Below are positions 56,818 through 64,000 of a stretch of DNA of 64,000 nucleotides, one piece after another (the first letter of the stretch is position 1; each line of letters opens with the position of its first letter). The stretch lies in the NCBI RefSeq assembly GCF_011801145.1, contig NZ_CP046172.1, positions 6,262,001 to 6,326,000 of the forward strand. The letters are read 5' to 3'. A model generated the notes under the pieces. That model saw nothing but the letters and a program-made list of their open reading frames with translations, ran no database searches and had not been told where the DNA came from. The stretch comes from Nocardia arthritidis (GTDB lineage: Bacteria > Actinomycetota > Actinomycetes > Mycobacteriales > Mycobacteriaceae). The position numbers and the translations under genes were made by a program.

Positions 56818-57626
56818 GGCGTCCACCCCTGCAGCGATTCGACCGATTCGGCCTGTGCGCCGGTCGAACTCGTCGGTTTGAGCCGCCAGTCACCGGCATC
56901 CCACACCATCACCAGCCGAACGGCGGACCAGGTCTGTTTGCCGTCCAGCACCTGCCCGCGCGAGGCCAGCCGCAGAATCGCCAAATCGTCGGCGTAGTCG
57001 TCGATTTTGAAGGCATCCGAGGCGACGAGGTAGCGGGTGATCTTCTCCGGCTGCTGCTTCGGCAGCTTGTCGGCGGCCAGCGCCTTGTCGTATGCGGCGA
57101 TCTGCTGGGCGTTGGCCCGCACCTGCCGTGCGTACAGGTCGCGGTCGGCCGGGCGGGCATTGAGCCGGTAGGCGATCTGCGCCGCGGCCAGCGCCGCGCC
57201 CTGCGGGGTGTGCGCGTAGCCGACGGCGAGCCCGTCCTCGATGCGGGCCGGGCCGTCGGAGGTGGAGAACGGCACGGAGGCGCCGTACACCCGCTGCCAG
57301 CCGTGCGGTGCGGTGGTGCCCTCCGGGGCGGCGGTCAGCCAATCCGGGTCGGCGGGTTTGCGCTGACGCGACGGATCCTGCGGAAGTGGTTGTCCCGCAG
57401 GGTTGTTCGGAATATCGATGCGACGACCGAGGATATCGACCTCCGGAGCGGCGAAACCGGTGCCGGCGGTCTCGCCGGTCGCGACGGTGGAACTCGCCGC
57501 CGGTTTCGAATCATCACGGTTGACGTACATCACGATGCCGACGATCAGGATGAGCGCCAGCACCGCGCCCGAGGCGACAGCGCCGAACGAAACACGATCG
57601 CGCCCAGGCGAATCCTTCTCACTCAT
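56811..57626 (-). CDS. VirB8-like protein, tandem paralogue 1
   Basis: 271 residues from ATG 57626. One membrane helix (VLALILIVGIVMYVN) and the same extracytoplasmic domain as its neighbour: VDILGRRIDIPNNPAG, FSTSDGPARIEDGLAVGYAH, TPQGAALAAAQIAYRLN and MVWDAGDWRL; both proteins end in QGWTPW/EGWTQW. Adjacent duplication with moderate divergence suggests a heteromeric ring or subunits with different partners. Confidence 0.78.
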   Translation of the reverse strand: MSEKDSPGRDRVSFGAVASGAVLALILIVGIVMYVNRDDSKPAASSTVATGETAGTGFAAPEVDILGRRIDIPNNPAGQPLPQDPSRQRKPADPDWLTAAPEGTTAPHGWQRVYGASVPFSTSDGPARIEDGLAVGYAHTPQGAALAAAQIAYRLNARPADRDLYARQVRANAQQIAAYDKALAADKLPKQQPEKITRYLVASDAFKIDDYADDLAILRLASRGQVLDGKQTWSAVRLVMVWDAGDWRLKPTSSTGAQAESVESLQGWTPW

Positions 57627-57642
57627 GCCACCGACCACCCGC

Positions 57643-57921
57643 TCATGACGGAAGGAACGCGAGCGCGATGGCGGATGCCGAACTGGCCACGATGGCGCCG
57701 ATCAGGCTCATCAGCACACCGTGTGAGGCATCATTCATGGCCAGGTCGCTGCGGAACACCAGCCACAGCTTTCCGGCCGACAGGATCATCCACGCCAGGC
57801 ACACCAGCAGCACGAACCACAGCAACCAATTCAGCAACTGCATGAGCGGCTCGATGACCTCGGCGGGCATCTGCTTGAACGCCAGCAGCCCGACCGACAT
57901 TTGTACCCCTATCTCAGACAT
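57643..57921 (-). CDS. small two-helix protein, VirB2-pilin-like (1)
   Basis: 92 residues from ATG 57921. Two hydrophobic helices (LLNWLLWFVLLVCLAWMIL about 27-45, and VLMSLIGAIVASSASAIALA about 65-85) separated by a short polar loop (WLVFRSDLAMNDASH). The form fits VirB2-type pilins or holin-like channel proteins. It is adjacent to a second gene of the same form with 2 nt between them. Assignment is by size, topology and position only. Confidence 0.65.
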   Translation of the reverse strand: MSEIGVQMSVGLLAFKQMPAEVIEPLMQLLNWLLWFVLLVCLAWMILSAGKLWLVFRSDLAMNDASHGVLMSLIGAIVASSASAIALAFLPS

Positions 57922-57923
57922 GA

Positions 57924-58220
57924 TCAGGTGCCGATGACCGCGTTCATGATGGTGCCTGCACTGGTGGCCACCACGCCGCCGATCATGGCCCCGGCAACCA
58001 TCTTCGGCGACTCGAGGCCGCCGCCGGTCCATTTCTCCCAAGCGAATTTGCCGCCCGCATAGGTGATTCCGCTGACGCCCGATAACAACACGAACCAGGT
58101 GAGGTAGCGCACCAACTGCAGGATCTTCTCCGATCCGGGCGGGGCCTCCGGCGTGGGGTTGCCGACTTGCGCGAGAACGGTGCCGTACGTGTCCTGCACG
58201 GCGAAGAGAAGCATGCTCAT
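57924..58220 (-). CDS. small two-helix protein, VirB2-pilin-like (2)
   Basis: 98 residues from ATG 58220, with AAAGG six bases upstream. A short N-terminal extracytoplasmic segment (QVGNPTPEAPPGSEK), helix 1 (YLTWFVLLSGVSGITYAGG), a charged loop (FAWEKWTGGGLESPKM) and helix 2 (VAGAMIGGVVATSAGTIMNAV). Gly/Ala-rich helix pair as in VirB2/TrbC pilins. Preceded by a 78-nt gap, one of the wider gaps in the cluster. Confidence 0.65.
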   Translation of the reverse strand: MSMLLFAVQDTYGTVLAQVGNPTPEAPPGSEKILQLVRYLTWFVLLSGVSGITYAGGKFAWEKWTGGGLESPKMVAGAMIGGVVATSAGTIMNAVIGT

Positions 58221-58298
58221 CGGGTGCCTTTCTGGATACGTGAACTATGTGGCGAACGTTGCGATCTGCTTGCGGCCGCTACCGGCACCGCGGTCTAC

Positions 58299-58943
58299 TC
58301 ATCCTTCTTCCTCCCCCGAAGCCGTTCCGGCACTGAGATTTTCGCGCACGGCCGCAACGATATCGGCGCCGAGTTCGCGAACCTCCAGCGGTACCTCGTC
58401 GAGCGGATCGAGCCTGCGCTTCTTGGGCGGCAACGGATCTCCCGGCGACCACACCGGTAGCTGCTCGGGCTCGACCAGCGTCCACTCCTCCACCCACGGC
58501 ACCTGCCACAGCTGTCCGGCCAGCGAGCCGACCACATCCCGGTAGCGGCGGATCTCGGCGGGCAGCCTGCCCGGCCGGGCGGACACCGTGACCAGGCCGA
58601 GCACCTCGGCCGCGCCCGCGAAACCCGAATGATGTTGGCGCAGAAGGTCGTGCGCGCGAGTGAGGCCCGAGATGGTCTCCCTGGCCACCAGCACGACGAA
58701 CGGGGATTCCCGGTCGAAGACGCCGGGCCAGCGACGGCTCGAATCCGCGGCGGGCGCGAGCACATGGGCCAGGGTGCTGGCGCCGGCGCCGCCGTGGACG
58801 CCGAGTAGCCAGAACAGCGGGGCACGGCCGACTCCGGGGACCGGGCGGTCCCAGATCGGCGCGCGGCGGGATTCGGGTGGTGCGACAACACCGGCCGGGG
58901 CCGGATCTTCGGAATGGCGGCGAAGTTTCATGGCGGCGGTCAT
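58299..58943 (-). CDS. DUF6668-like ParA-type P-loop protein without P-loop lysine
   Basis: 214 residues from ATG 58943, overlapping the upstream stop by 4 nt. A proline/arginine-rich start, then FWLLGVHGGAGASTLAHVLA (residues about 44-63), which aligns with the ParA P-loop KGGxGKTT but has no lysine. VLVARETISGLTRAHDLLR and VLGLVTVSARPGRLP follow the usual ParA strand order. Such degenerate proteins accompany conjugation-like clusters of actinobacteria; a positioning or adaptor role is plausible, but ATP hydrolysis seems unlikely. Confidence 0.75.
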   Translation of the reverse strand: MTAAMKLRRHSEDPAPAGVVAPPESRRAPIWDRPVPGVGRAPLFWLLGVHGGAGASTLAHVLAPAADSSRRWPGVFDRESPFVVLVARETISGLTRAHDLLRQHHSGFAGAAEVLGLVTVSARPGRLPAEIRRYRDVVGSLAGQLWQVPWVEEWTLVEPEQLPVWSPGDPLPPKKRRLDPLDEVPLEVRELGADIVAAVRENLSAGTASGEEEG

Positions 58944-59812
58944 GATGCCACCCCGGCGAGCAGCAGCCCATAGGCCCGGCGCGTCTCCGGCGCGAGCGCC
59001 GCGTGCCGGACCAGTTCGCCGCGGGCCAGATGCGGATCGTACGGAATTTCCCTGATATCGCGGACCCAGCCGGAAAGGTTCTGGCGCAAATGATCCGCAA
59101 TCCGAGAGTCGCTGCCCGGATGCTGATGCGACACCACGATCGTCGTATCGCCGACGATGCCGTCGCCCGGACCCTCCGCGGTATCGCCGAACTGATCATC
59201 GAGCCATTCCAGGGTGACCCGCAGCCGGTTCGCGGCATCGGTGCGCGATGGAATGGCAAGGATCAGCGCAACATCCGCGTCGGCGAGCAGCGGGCGCAGC
59301 TGACGTCCGGCAATCGGATTCCCGCCGTCGTAGACGGCCGTGTACCCGGCGTCGTGCACCGCGCGCGCGACGGTCAGATATGTCGCGCGCCTGCGCAGCG
59401 GCGCGGCGTCGCGCCACAGCAGGCCGAAACCCGAAGTGGCACGGGACAAACACTCCTTCAGCGGCGCCGGCTCGTCATCGCCGCGCCCGTACAGCCAGGA
59501 TTGCAGGCTCACCGGGTGCAGGTGCTCGTCGGCGCCGCGCAGCGCCAGATCGCTGCCCGCGGCCGTCGCGTCGACCGCCACCGTCGGGGCGGCCGCCGCG
59601 GCGAGTTCGCCCGCCAGCCCGAGCGCGGTCGTCGTCGTGCCCGCGCCGCCACAGCCGCCGACCACCAGGATCGGCCGCGGCCGCGGCGAACCGTCGCCCG
59701 CGCCCCGGCCGCGCCGGAACCGGACCACCGGAGCCTTGGTGCGCACGTCGCGACCCGACGGATCACCCTGCGGGGGCGCCTCGTCGAGCCAGCGGCTCCA
59801 GTCCTCTGCCAT
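58940..59812 (-). CDS. MinD/ParA-like protein with degenerate P-loop
   Basis: 290 residues from ATG 59812. After a disordered start, ILVVGGCGGAGTTTTALGLA (about 48-67) matches the deviant Walker A of MinD/ParA (KGGxGKTT) except that both lysines are absent; TVAVDATAAGSDLALRG matches the second motif, and VIL-type strands follow. Related proteins are found in ESX loci (EspI type) and in plasmid-borne T4SS regions. Possibly organises the machine at the membrane. Confidence 0.8.
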   Translation of the reverse strand: MAEDWSRWLDEAPPQGDPSGRDVRTKAPVVRFRRGRGAGDGSPRPRPILVVGGCGGAGTTTTALGLAGELAAAAAPTVAVDATAAGSDLALRGADEHLHPVSLQSWLYGRGDDEPAPLKECLSRATSGFGLLWRDAAPLRRRATYLTVARAVHDAGYTAVYDGGNPIAGRQLRPLLADADVALILAIPSRTDAANRLRVTLEWLDDQFGDTAEGPGDGIVGDTTIVVSHQHPGSDSRIADHLRQNLSGWVRDIREIPYDPHLARGELVRHAALAPETRRAYGLLLAGVAS

Positions 59813-59827
59813 TGCCTCTGCTCTCCT

Positions 59828-60772
59828 CTATCCGGCCGCGATACCCGTGATGAGGGTGCGGCCGCCGATCACACCGGTGGTGACGATCTGCCTGTTGTAT
59901 GTGGTCGGCTCGCCACCGGGCCGGTAGACGGTGACCTCGACCGAATATTTGTTGTCGGAGACGGTCATGATGCGCACGCAGTGCGTCGTGCCCGCCGGGT
60001 AGGTATCGATGCCGCGCTGGATCACCTCCGCGGGCGAGACCGATGCGCCGGGCGCGACCACCTCGCGCGCCTTCGCACCGGAACGCGTTACGTAGTAGGC
60101 GTATTGGAAGGCGAGGATGGCGTCCGGCCCGGAATCGGTGCCGCCCGCCTCGGCGCTGCGCACCACGCCGTCGGAGCGTTCGGTGGGGCAGCTGCCCGGC
60201 AGCGCGCCCGGCGCCAGATCGGCGGGGGCGCTGCCCGCGGCGAACTGCATCGTCGCGGGCGCAATACCGGTCGCCCTCGGCTTGCCGGAGGTCAGCAGGA
60301 ACACCACCCCCGCGGCGGCCGCGGCGAACAGCACCAGCGTCACGATCAAGACCACGAGCACCCGCAGCCGCCGCGCTCCGGGCCGGGAGCGCGCCTCCTG
60401 TCGCAGCGCGCGCGTCGGACCCGATGGCAGCGGATCGGCCGCGACCGGGTCGTCGTCGTCATCGTCCGGCCATGGGAAGCGGACCACGCCGCCGCCGCGC
60501 GGCGCGGCGTAATCGTCGTCGGGACCCGGCGCGTGCCCGATCCAATCCGACCAACCGCCGGTGAATTCGGCGCGGCGCGCGGGTAGGTCAGTGGGCACCT
60601 CGGCGTGTGCCGCATCGTCTTCGCGGATGTAGTTGGGGAAGCGGGCCGGACCGCCGCGGTCCACCGGCGCCGCCGTCGTCGCCTCCGTCGGATGCGGGCC
60701 CATCGGTGCGGCGGGCTCCGGTTCCAGGGGCGTGTACCAGCGGTTGGACAACTCTTTGTACGACTTCAACAT
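59828..60772 (-). CDS. single-pass membrane protein of the T4SS-like cluster
   Basis: 314 residues. A long acidic, disordered cytoplasmic part (1-140) with DDDDDD near residue 103, one membrane helix (VLVVLIVTLVLFAAAAAGVV, about 138-157) and an extracytoplasmic domain of about 150 residues containing two Cys and AFQYAYYVTRSGAKAREVV, then TYNRQIVTTGVIGG. Domain size and placement recall a VirB8-type or fibre-anchoring subunit, but the fold is not recognised. Confidence 0.72.
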   Translation of the reverse strand: MLKSYKELSNRWYTPLEPEPAAPMGPHPTEATTAAPVDRGGPARFPNYIREDDAAHAEVPTDLPARRAEFTGGWSDWIGHAPGPDDDYAAPRGGGVVRFPWPDDDDDDPVAADPLPSGPTRALRQEARSRPGARRLRVLVVLIVTLVLFAAAAAGVVFLLTSGKPRATGIAPATMQFAAGSAPADLAPGALPGSCPTERSDGVVRSAEAGGTDSGPDAILAFQYAYYVTRSGAKAREVVAPGASVSPAEVIQRGIDTYPAGTTHCVRIMTVSDNKYSVEVTVYRPGGEPTTYNRQIVTTGVIGGRTLITGIAAG

Positions 60773-60829
60773 TCCCCCATTCCCGCGGAGCGAGGCACGT
60801 GGTGTCGCATCGTCGGACCCTCTCGGCGT

Positions 60830-61528
60830 TCAGTTCGTGGAGAACGGGTAGGTGTTGTCGGTGCCGGGTCGATCGGCAGGAACGGTGATCATGATGGCAC
60901 CGGTCCCGAACGGAAATTGTCCCGTACCGGAGGAATTCGGCGTACTCGACGCGCCGGAACGCGGCGAGAATACCGATGTCGGCGGGTTTCCGTTACCCTG
61001 CTCGGCCACACCTCCCGTGAATTTTTCGGTCGCGGTCACGGCGGCCGTTTGCGGTGGCGGCAATTGGGTAACCGCGCCGACCAATTGGCTGCCGGACAGT
61101 TGCGGGCTCGTGATCGGATTCGCCGTCGCGAGTCCGGAAAAGGCGGGCGGAATGCGGTGATCCTCCGCGATGGATGCGAGAACGGCGAGATGGGCTGCGG
61201 CGCAGCGGCTTGCGGCGGATTCGCTGTGGGTGGTGACATTCCGGGCCGGACCGATTCCATGTCGGGGCGTCACGGGCCCGGTGGTACTGCCCCACGCCCG
61301 ACCCGGAGCGGGCAGCGGCGCGGCGGCGCGCATGGACACAGTCGGCAGTATCGCAGCGCTCGTCGGCGATTCGCCGACGAGCCGTATTCCCAAGGCGTAC
61401 AGTGCCGGACAGGCGATGATCGAATGGCCGGAGGAGGGTGTGCCGGATTCGCCATCGGCGACGGCTGTCGCCGCGCTGGCGGTGAACGCAACGCGCATTC
61501 CCGCCAGCTTTCCCGTGCACCTTGCCAT
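60830..61528 (-). CDS. secreted or surface protein, first gene of the cluster
   Basis: 232 residues from ATG 61528 (TTG 61540 and ATG 61498 are alternatives; none has a strong ribosome-binding site). The start resembles a short Ala-rich signal peptide (AGMRVAFTASAATAVADGE), and the rest is rich in Ala, Thr, Pro, Ser and Gly with no membrane helix. Ends with FPFGTGAIMITVPADRPGTD. Lower and less even codon evidence than its neighbours; it may be a fast-evolving surface component. Not recognised. Confidence 0.55.
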   Translation of the reverse strand: MARCTGKLAGMRVAFTASAATAVADGESGTPSSGHSIIACPALYALGIRLVGESPTSAAILPTVSMRAAAPLPAPGRAWGSTTGPVTPRHGIGPARNVTTHSESAASRCAAAHLAVLASIAEDHRIPPAFSGLATANPITSPQLSGSQLVGAVTQLPPPQTAAVTATEKFTGGVAEQGNGNPPTSVFSPRSGASSTPNSSGTGQFPFGTGAIMITVPADRPGTDNTYPFSTN

Positions 61529-61540
61529 AGCGATCCGCAA

Positions 61541-61821
61541 TCAGTTCGTATTGCCGCAGTTAACACACGTCCGTCGAAACGCAATAGACCGTAACAGATT
61601 CCGGCTATTACCGTCGTAGCGGCGAAAATCTTTCACGCGGCAGCGATTGATCCATGACACATCAGCGCGTGCCGACCAGGGCATTCCGATAACTTTCCGA
61701 AGCAACCCTCGGATAGGCAACCGATGAGCGACTGGTCGGGCAACCAAATCATCTTGTGCAGCAGCTAATTTCAAGCTACAGGGCGTCCAGTCCGCGCCGG
61801 AACAATGAACTCGGCGGAAAC
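61541..61821. other. intergenic region between relA and the cluster
   Basis: No gene seen. The promoter of the minus-strand cluster should lie here; candidate hexamers (TTGCGT near 61580 and TTAACT near 61560 on the minus strand, about 15-16 bp apart) are weak. No clear terminator after relA was seen, so read-through from relA into the cluster is possible. Confidence 0.35.
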
Positions 61822-64000
61822 TCAGGCCGCCGAAGTCACCCGATACACGTCGTACACGCCCTCGACATTCCGGACCACATTCAGCAGGTGGCCAAGGTGT
61901 TTCGGATCGCCCATCTCGAAGGTGAACTTACTGATAGCCACTCGATCGCCATGGGTCGCAACCGAGGCCGACAGAATATTCACCTTCTCGTCGGCCAGCA
62001 CCTTCGTAACATCCGACAGCAAACGGGTGCGGTCCAATGCCTCGATCTGAATCGCCACCAGGAACACCGACGACGGCGACGGCGCCCAAGCCACCTCGAT
62101 GATGCGCTCGGACTGTTCGCGCAGCGAACCGGCGTTGGTGCAATCGGTGCGGTGCACGCTCACCGCACCGCCGCGGGTCACGAATCCCATGATCTCGTCG
62201 CCGGGCACCGGGGTGCAGCACTTGGCCAGCTTGGCCACCGTCCCCGGCGCGCCCGGAATCAGCACGCCGGCATCCCCGGTGACGCGCTGACGGTTCGGCG
62301 TCGTCGACGGGGTCGACCGCTCGGCCAGCTCGTTTTCCACGTCACCGATGCCGCCGAGCTGGGCCATCAACCGCTGCACCACATGATGCGCGGACACCTG
62401 ATGCTCACCGACCGCGGTGTAGAGGCTGGAGATATCGGTGTAGTGCAGTTCGTGCGCGACGGCGGTCATCGCGTCGACGCTCATCAACCGCTGCAGCGGC
62501 AGCCCGACCCGGCGGACCTCCTTGGAGATCTGATCCTTGCCGTTCTCCAGCGCCTCCTCGCGGCGCTCCTTGGCGAACCACTGCCGGATCTTGGCCTTGG
62601 CGCGCGGGGACACCACGAAGTTCTGCCAGTCCCGGCTCGGCCCTGCGTTCTGCGCCTTCGAGGTGAAAACCTCGACGACCTCACCGTTTTCGAGCTGCCG
62701 CTCCAGCGCGACCAGCCTGCCGTTCACCCGCGCGCCGATGCATTTGTGCCCGACCTCGGTGTGCACCGCGTAGGCGAAATCGACCGGTGTCGATTTCTGC
62801 GGCAGCGTGATCACATCGCCCTTCGGCGTGAATACGAAGATCTCGGGCGACTTCAGGTCGAAGCGCAGGGACTCCAGGAATTCCGCCGGGTCGGCGGCCT
62901 CCCGCTGCCAGTCGAGCAGCTGGCGCATCCACGCCATATCGTCGACCTCGGCGGTGTCATTGGAGTGCTTGCCCCTGGTCTCCTTGTAGCGCCAGTGCGC
63001 GGCAATGCCGAATTCGGCGGTGCGGTGCATGTCCTGGGTGCGGATCTGCACCTCGAGCGGCTTGCCGTCCGGCCCGACGACGGTGGTGTGCAGCGACTGG
63101 TAGACGCCGTAGCGCGGCTGGGCGATGTAGTCCTTGAACCGGCCCGCCATCGGCTGCCACAGCGAATGCACCACGCCGACCGCCGCGTAGCAGTCGCGCA
63201 CCTCGTCGCAGAGGATGCGGATGCCGACCAGGTCGTGGATGTCGTCGAAGTCCTTACCCTTGACGATCATCTTCTGATAGATCGACCAGTAGTGCTTGGG
63301 ACGACCCTCGACGGTCGCGTTGATCCGCGACGCCAGCAGGGTGTTCACGATTTCGGCGCGCACCTTCGCCAGGTAGGTGTCGCGGGACGGCGCGCGATCG
63401 GCGACCAGGCGGACGATCTCGTCGTACTTCTTCGGGTGCAGGATCGCGAAGGCCAGATCCTCCAGCTCCCACTTGACGGTCGCCATGCCGAGGCGGTGCG
63501 CCAGCGGCGCGATCACCTCCAGCGTCTCCTTGGCCTTCTTCGCCTGCTTCTCCGGCGGCAGGAAGCGCATGGTGCGCATGTTGTGCAGCCGGTCTGCCAC
63601 CTTGATCACCAGCACGCGCGGGTCGCGGGCCATCGCGATGATCATCTTGCGGATGGTCTCGGCCTCCGCGGCCGCGCCGAGGTTGACCTTGTCCAGCTTG
63701 GTGACGCCGTCGACCAGGTGCGCCACCTCGGCGCCGAAATCAAGGGTGAGCTGTTCCAGCGAGTAGCCGGTGTCCTCGACGGTGTCGTGCAGCAGGGCCG
63801 CGACCAGCGTCGTCGTGTCCATACCCAGTTCGGCCAGGATATTGGCGACCGCGAGCGGGTGGGTGATGTACGGGTCGCCGGATTTGCGGAACTGGTGCTT
63901 GTGCCGTTCGTCGGCGACGTCGAACGCGCGCTGCAGCAGCGTGAGATTCGCCTTCGGATACAGCTCGCGGTGCACCGTCGCCAGCGGCTCCAGCACCGGT
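61822..64000 (-). CDS. relA: bifunctional (p)ppGpp synthetase/hydrolase (N-terminus beyond window)
   Basis: About 725 residues visible; full proteins have near 790, so roughly 60 N-terminal residues lie outside. HD hydrolase domain with [20 protein letters not shown] and [10 protein letters not shown], synthetase domain with [20 protein letters not shown] and [19 protein letters not shown] domain ([20 protein letters not shown]), zinc-finger-like region ([20 protein letters not shown]) and C-terminal ACT domain. A Rel of this type both makes and destroys the alarmone and controls the stringent response. It lies next to ppiB in mycobacteria but is separated from it here by the T4SS-like cluster. 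Confidence 0.97.
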   Translation of the reverse strand, partial: PVLEPLATVHRELYPKANLTLLQRAFDVADERHKHQFRKSGDPYITHPLAVANILAELGMDTTTLVAALLHDTVEDTGYSLEQLTLDFGAEVAHLVDGVTKLDKVNLGAAAEAETIRKMIIAMARDPRVLVIKVADRLHNMRTMRFLPPEKQAKKAKETLEVIAPLAHRLGMATVKWELEDLAFAILHPKKYDEIVRLVADRAPSRDTYLAKVRAEIVNTLLASRINATVEGRPKHYWSIYQKMIVKGKDFDDIHDLVGIRILCDEVRDCYAAVGVVHSLWQPMAGRFKDYIAQPRYGVYQSLHTTVVGPDGKPLEVQIRTQDMHRTAEFGIAAHWRYKETRGKHSNDTAEVDDMAWMRQLLDWQREAADPAEFLESLRFDLKSPEIFVFTPKGDVITLPQKSTPVDFAYAVHTEVGHKCIGARVNGRLVALERQLENGEVVEVFTSKAQNAGPSRDWQNFVVSPRAKAKIRQWFAKERREEALENGKDQISKEVRRVGLPLQRLMSVDAMTAVAHELHYTDISSLYTAVGEHQVSAHHVVQRLMAQLGGIGDVENELAERSTPSTTPNRQRVTGDAGVLIPGAPGTVAKLAKCCTPVPGDEIMGFVTRGGAVSVHRTDCTNAGSLREQSERIIEVAWAPSPSSVFLVAIQIEALDRTRLLSDVTKVLADEKVNILSASVATHGDRVAISKFTFEMGDPKHLGHLLNVVRNVEGVYDVYRVTSAA

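Overview
The window is GC-rich chromosomal DNA from an actinobacterium of the order Mycobacteriales, most likely Nocardia or a close relative. This rests on EspC-like type VII (ESX) secretion substrates, Nocardia-style Arg/Pro/Gly-rich disordered tails, near-consensus KstR, IdeR and mycobacterial-type LexA operators, and a gene order that follows (from memory) the Mycobacterium tuberculosis Rv2533c-Rv2583c region: nusB-efp-pepQ, aro genes, mltG-ruvX-alaS, rarA, aspS, the YpfJ-type metalloprotease, an Rv2578c-type radical SAM protein, hisS, ppiB, rel. No rRNA, tRNA, CRISPR array or complete insertion sequence was seen. Both edges cut genes: an HD-domain protein on the left and relA on the right.

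Layout. 0-7.2 kb is accessory: HD protein, HEAT-like protein, EspC-like ESX substrate, a TetR/oxidoreductase divergent pair with two matching operators, MscS channel, a bacterial serpin, a flavin monooxygenase and a DUF4334 protein. 7.2-24.5 kb is mostly housekeeping: translation and peptide turnover (nusB, efp, pepQ), a prepilin peptidase, the shikimate pathway (aroC-aroK-aroB on plus, aroE on minus, no aroQ/aroD here), mltG-ruvX-alaS as a tightly overlapping operon, an orphan barstar, rarA, def and a phosphotransferase. AroK carries an exceptional disordered tail of about 350 residues. 24.7-32.3 kb holds a proline-rich membrane protein, aspS, a zinc metallopeptidase, a secreted protein, an 800-bp island of palindromic repeats and an ESX substrate pair. 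32.5-38.8 kb is a regulatory hot spot: a KstR operator on a short-chain dehydrogenase, and an IdeR iron box next to a LexA box between an NmrA-like protein and the radical SAM gene, followed by korAB. 38.8-44.9 kb has a toxin-antitoxin pair whose PIN toxin is frameshifted, mdh, hisS and a membrane-anchored cyclophilin.

45.3-61.5 kb is the most interesting part. Sixteen minus-strand genes, many overlapping by 4 nt, encode a type IV secretion/conjugation-like machine: a VirD4-type coupling ATPase, a VirB4 ATPase, an SCO6880-family protein, a VirB6/TrbL polytopic protein, three VirB8-like single-pass proteins, two small two-helix proteins resembling VirB2 pilins, a three-domain peptidoglycan hydrolase, two ParA-like ATPases that lack the P-loop lysine, an IS3-OrfA-type helix-turn-helix protein and a DUF4913 protein. 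There is no relaxase, integrase or partition/replication gene, and the block lies between housekeeping genes ppiB and relA. It therefore looks like a chromosomally resident, possibly domesticated, secretion machine rather than an active mobile element. A divergently placed coiled-coil gene next to it has a 390-nt leader with two IdeR-like sites. relA closes the window.
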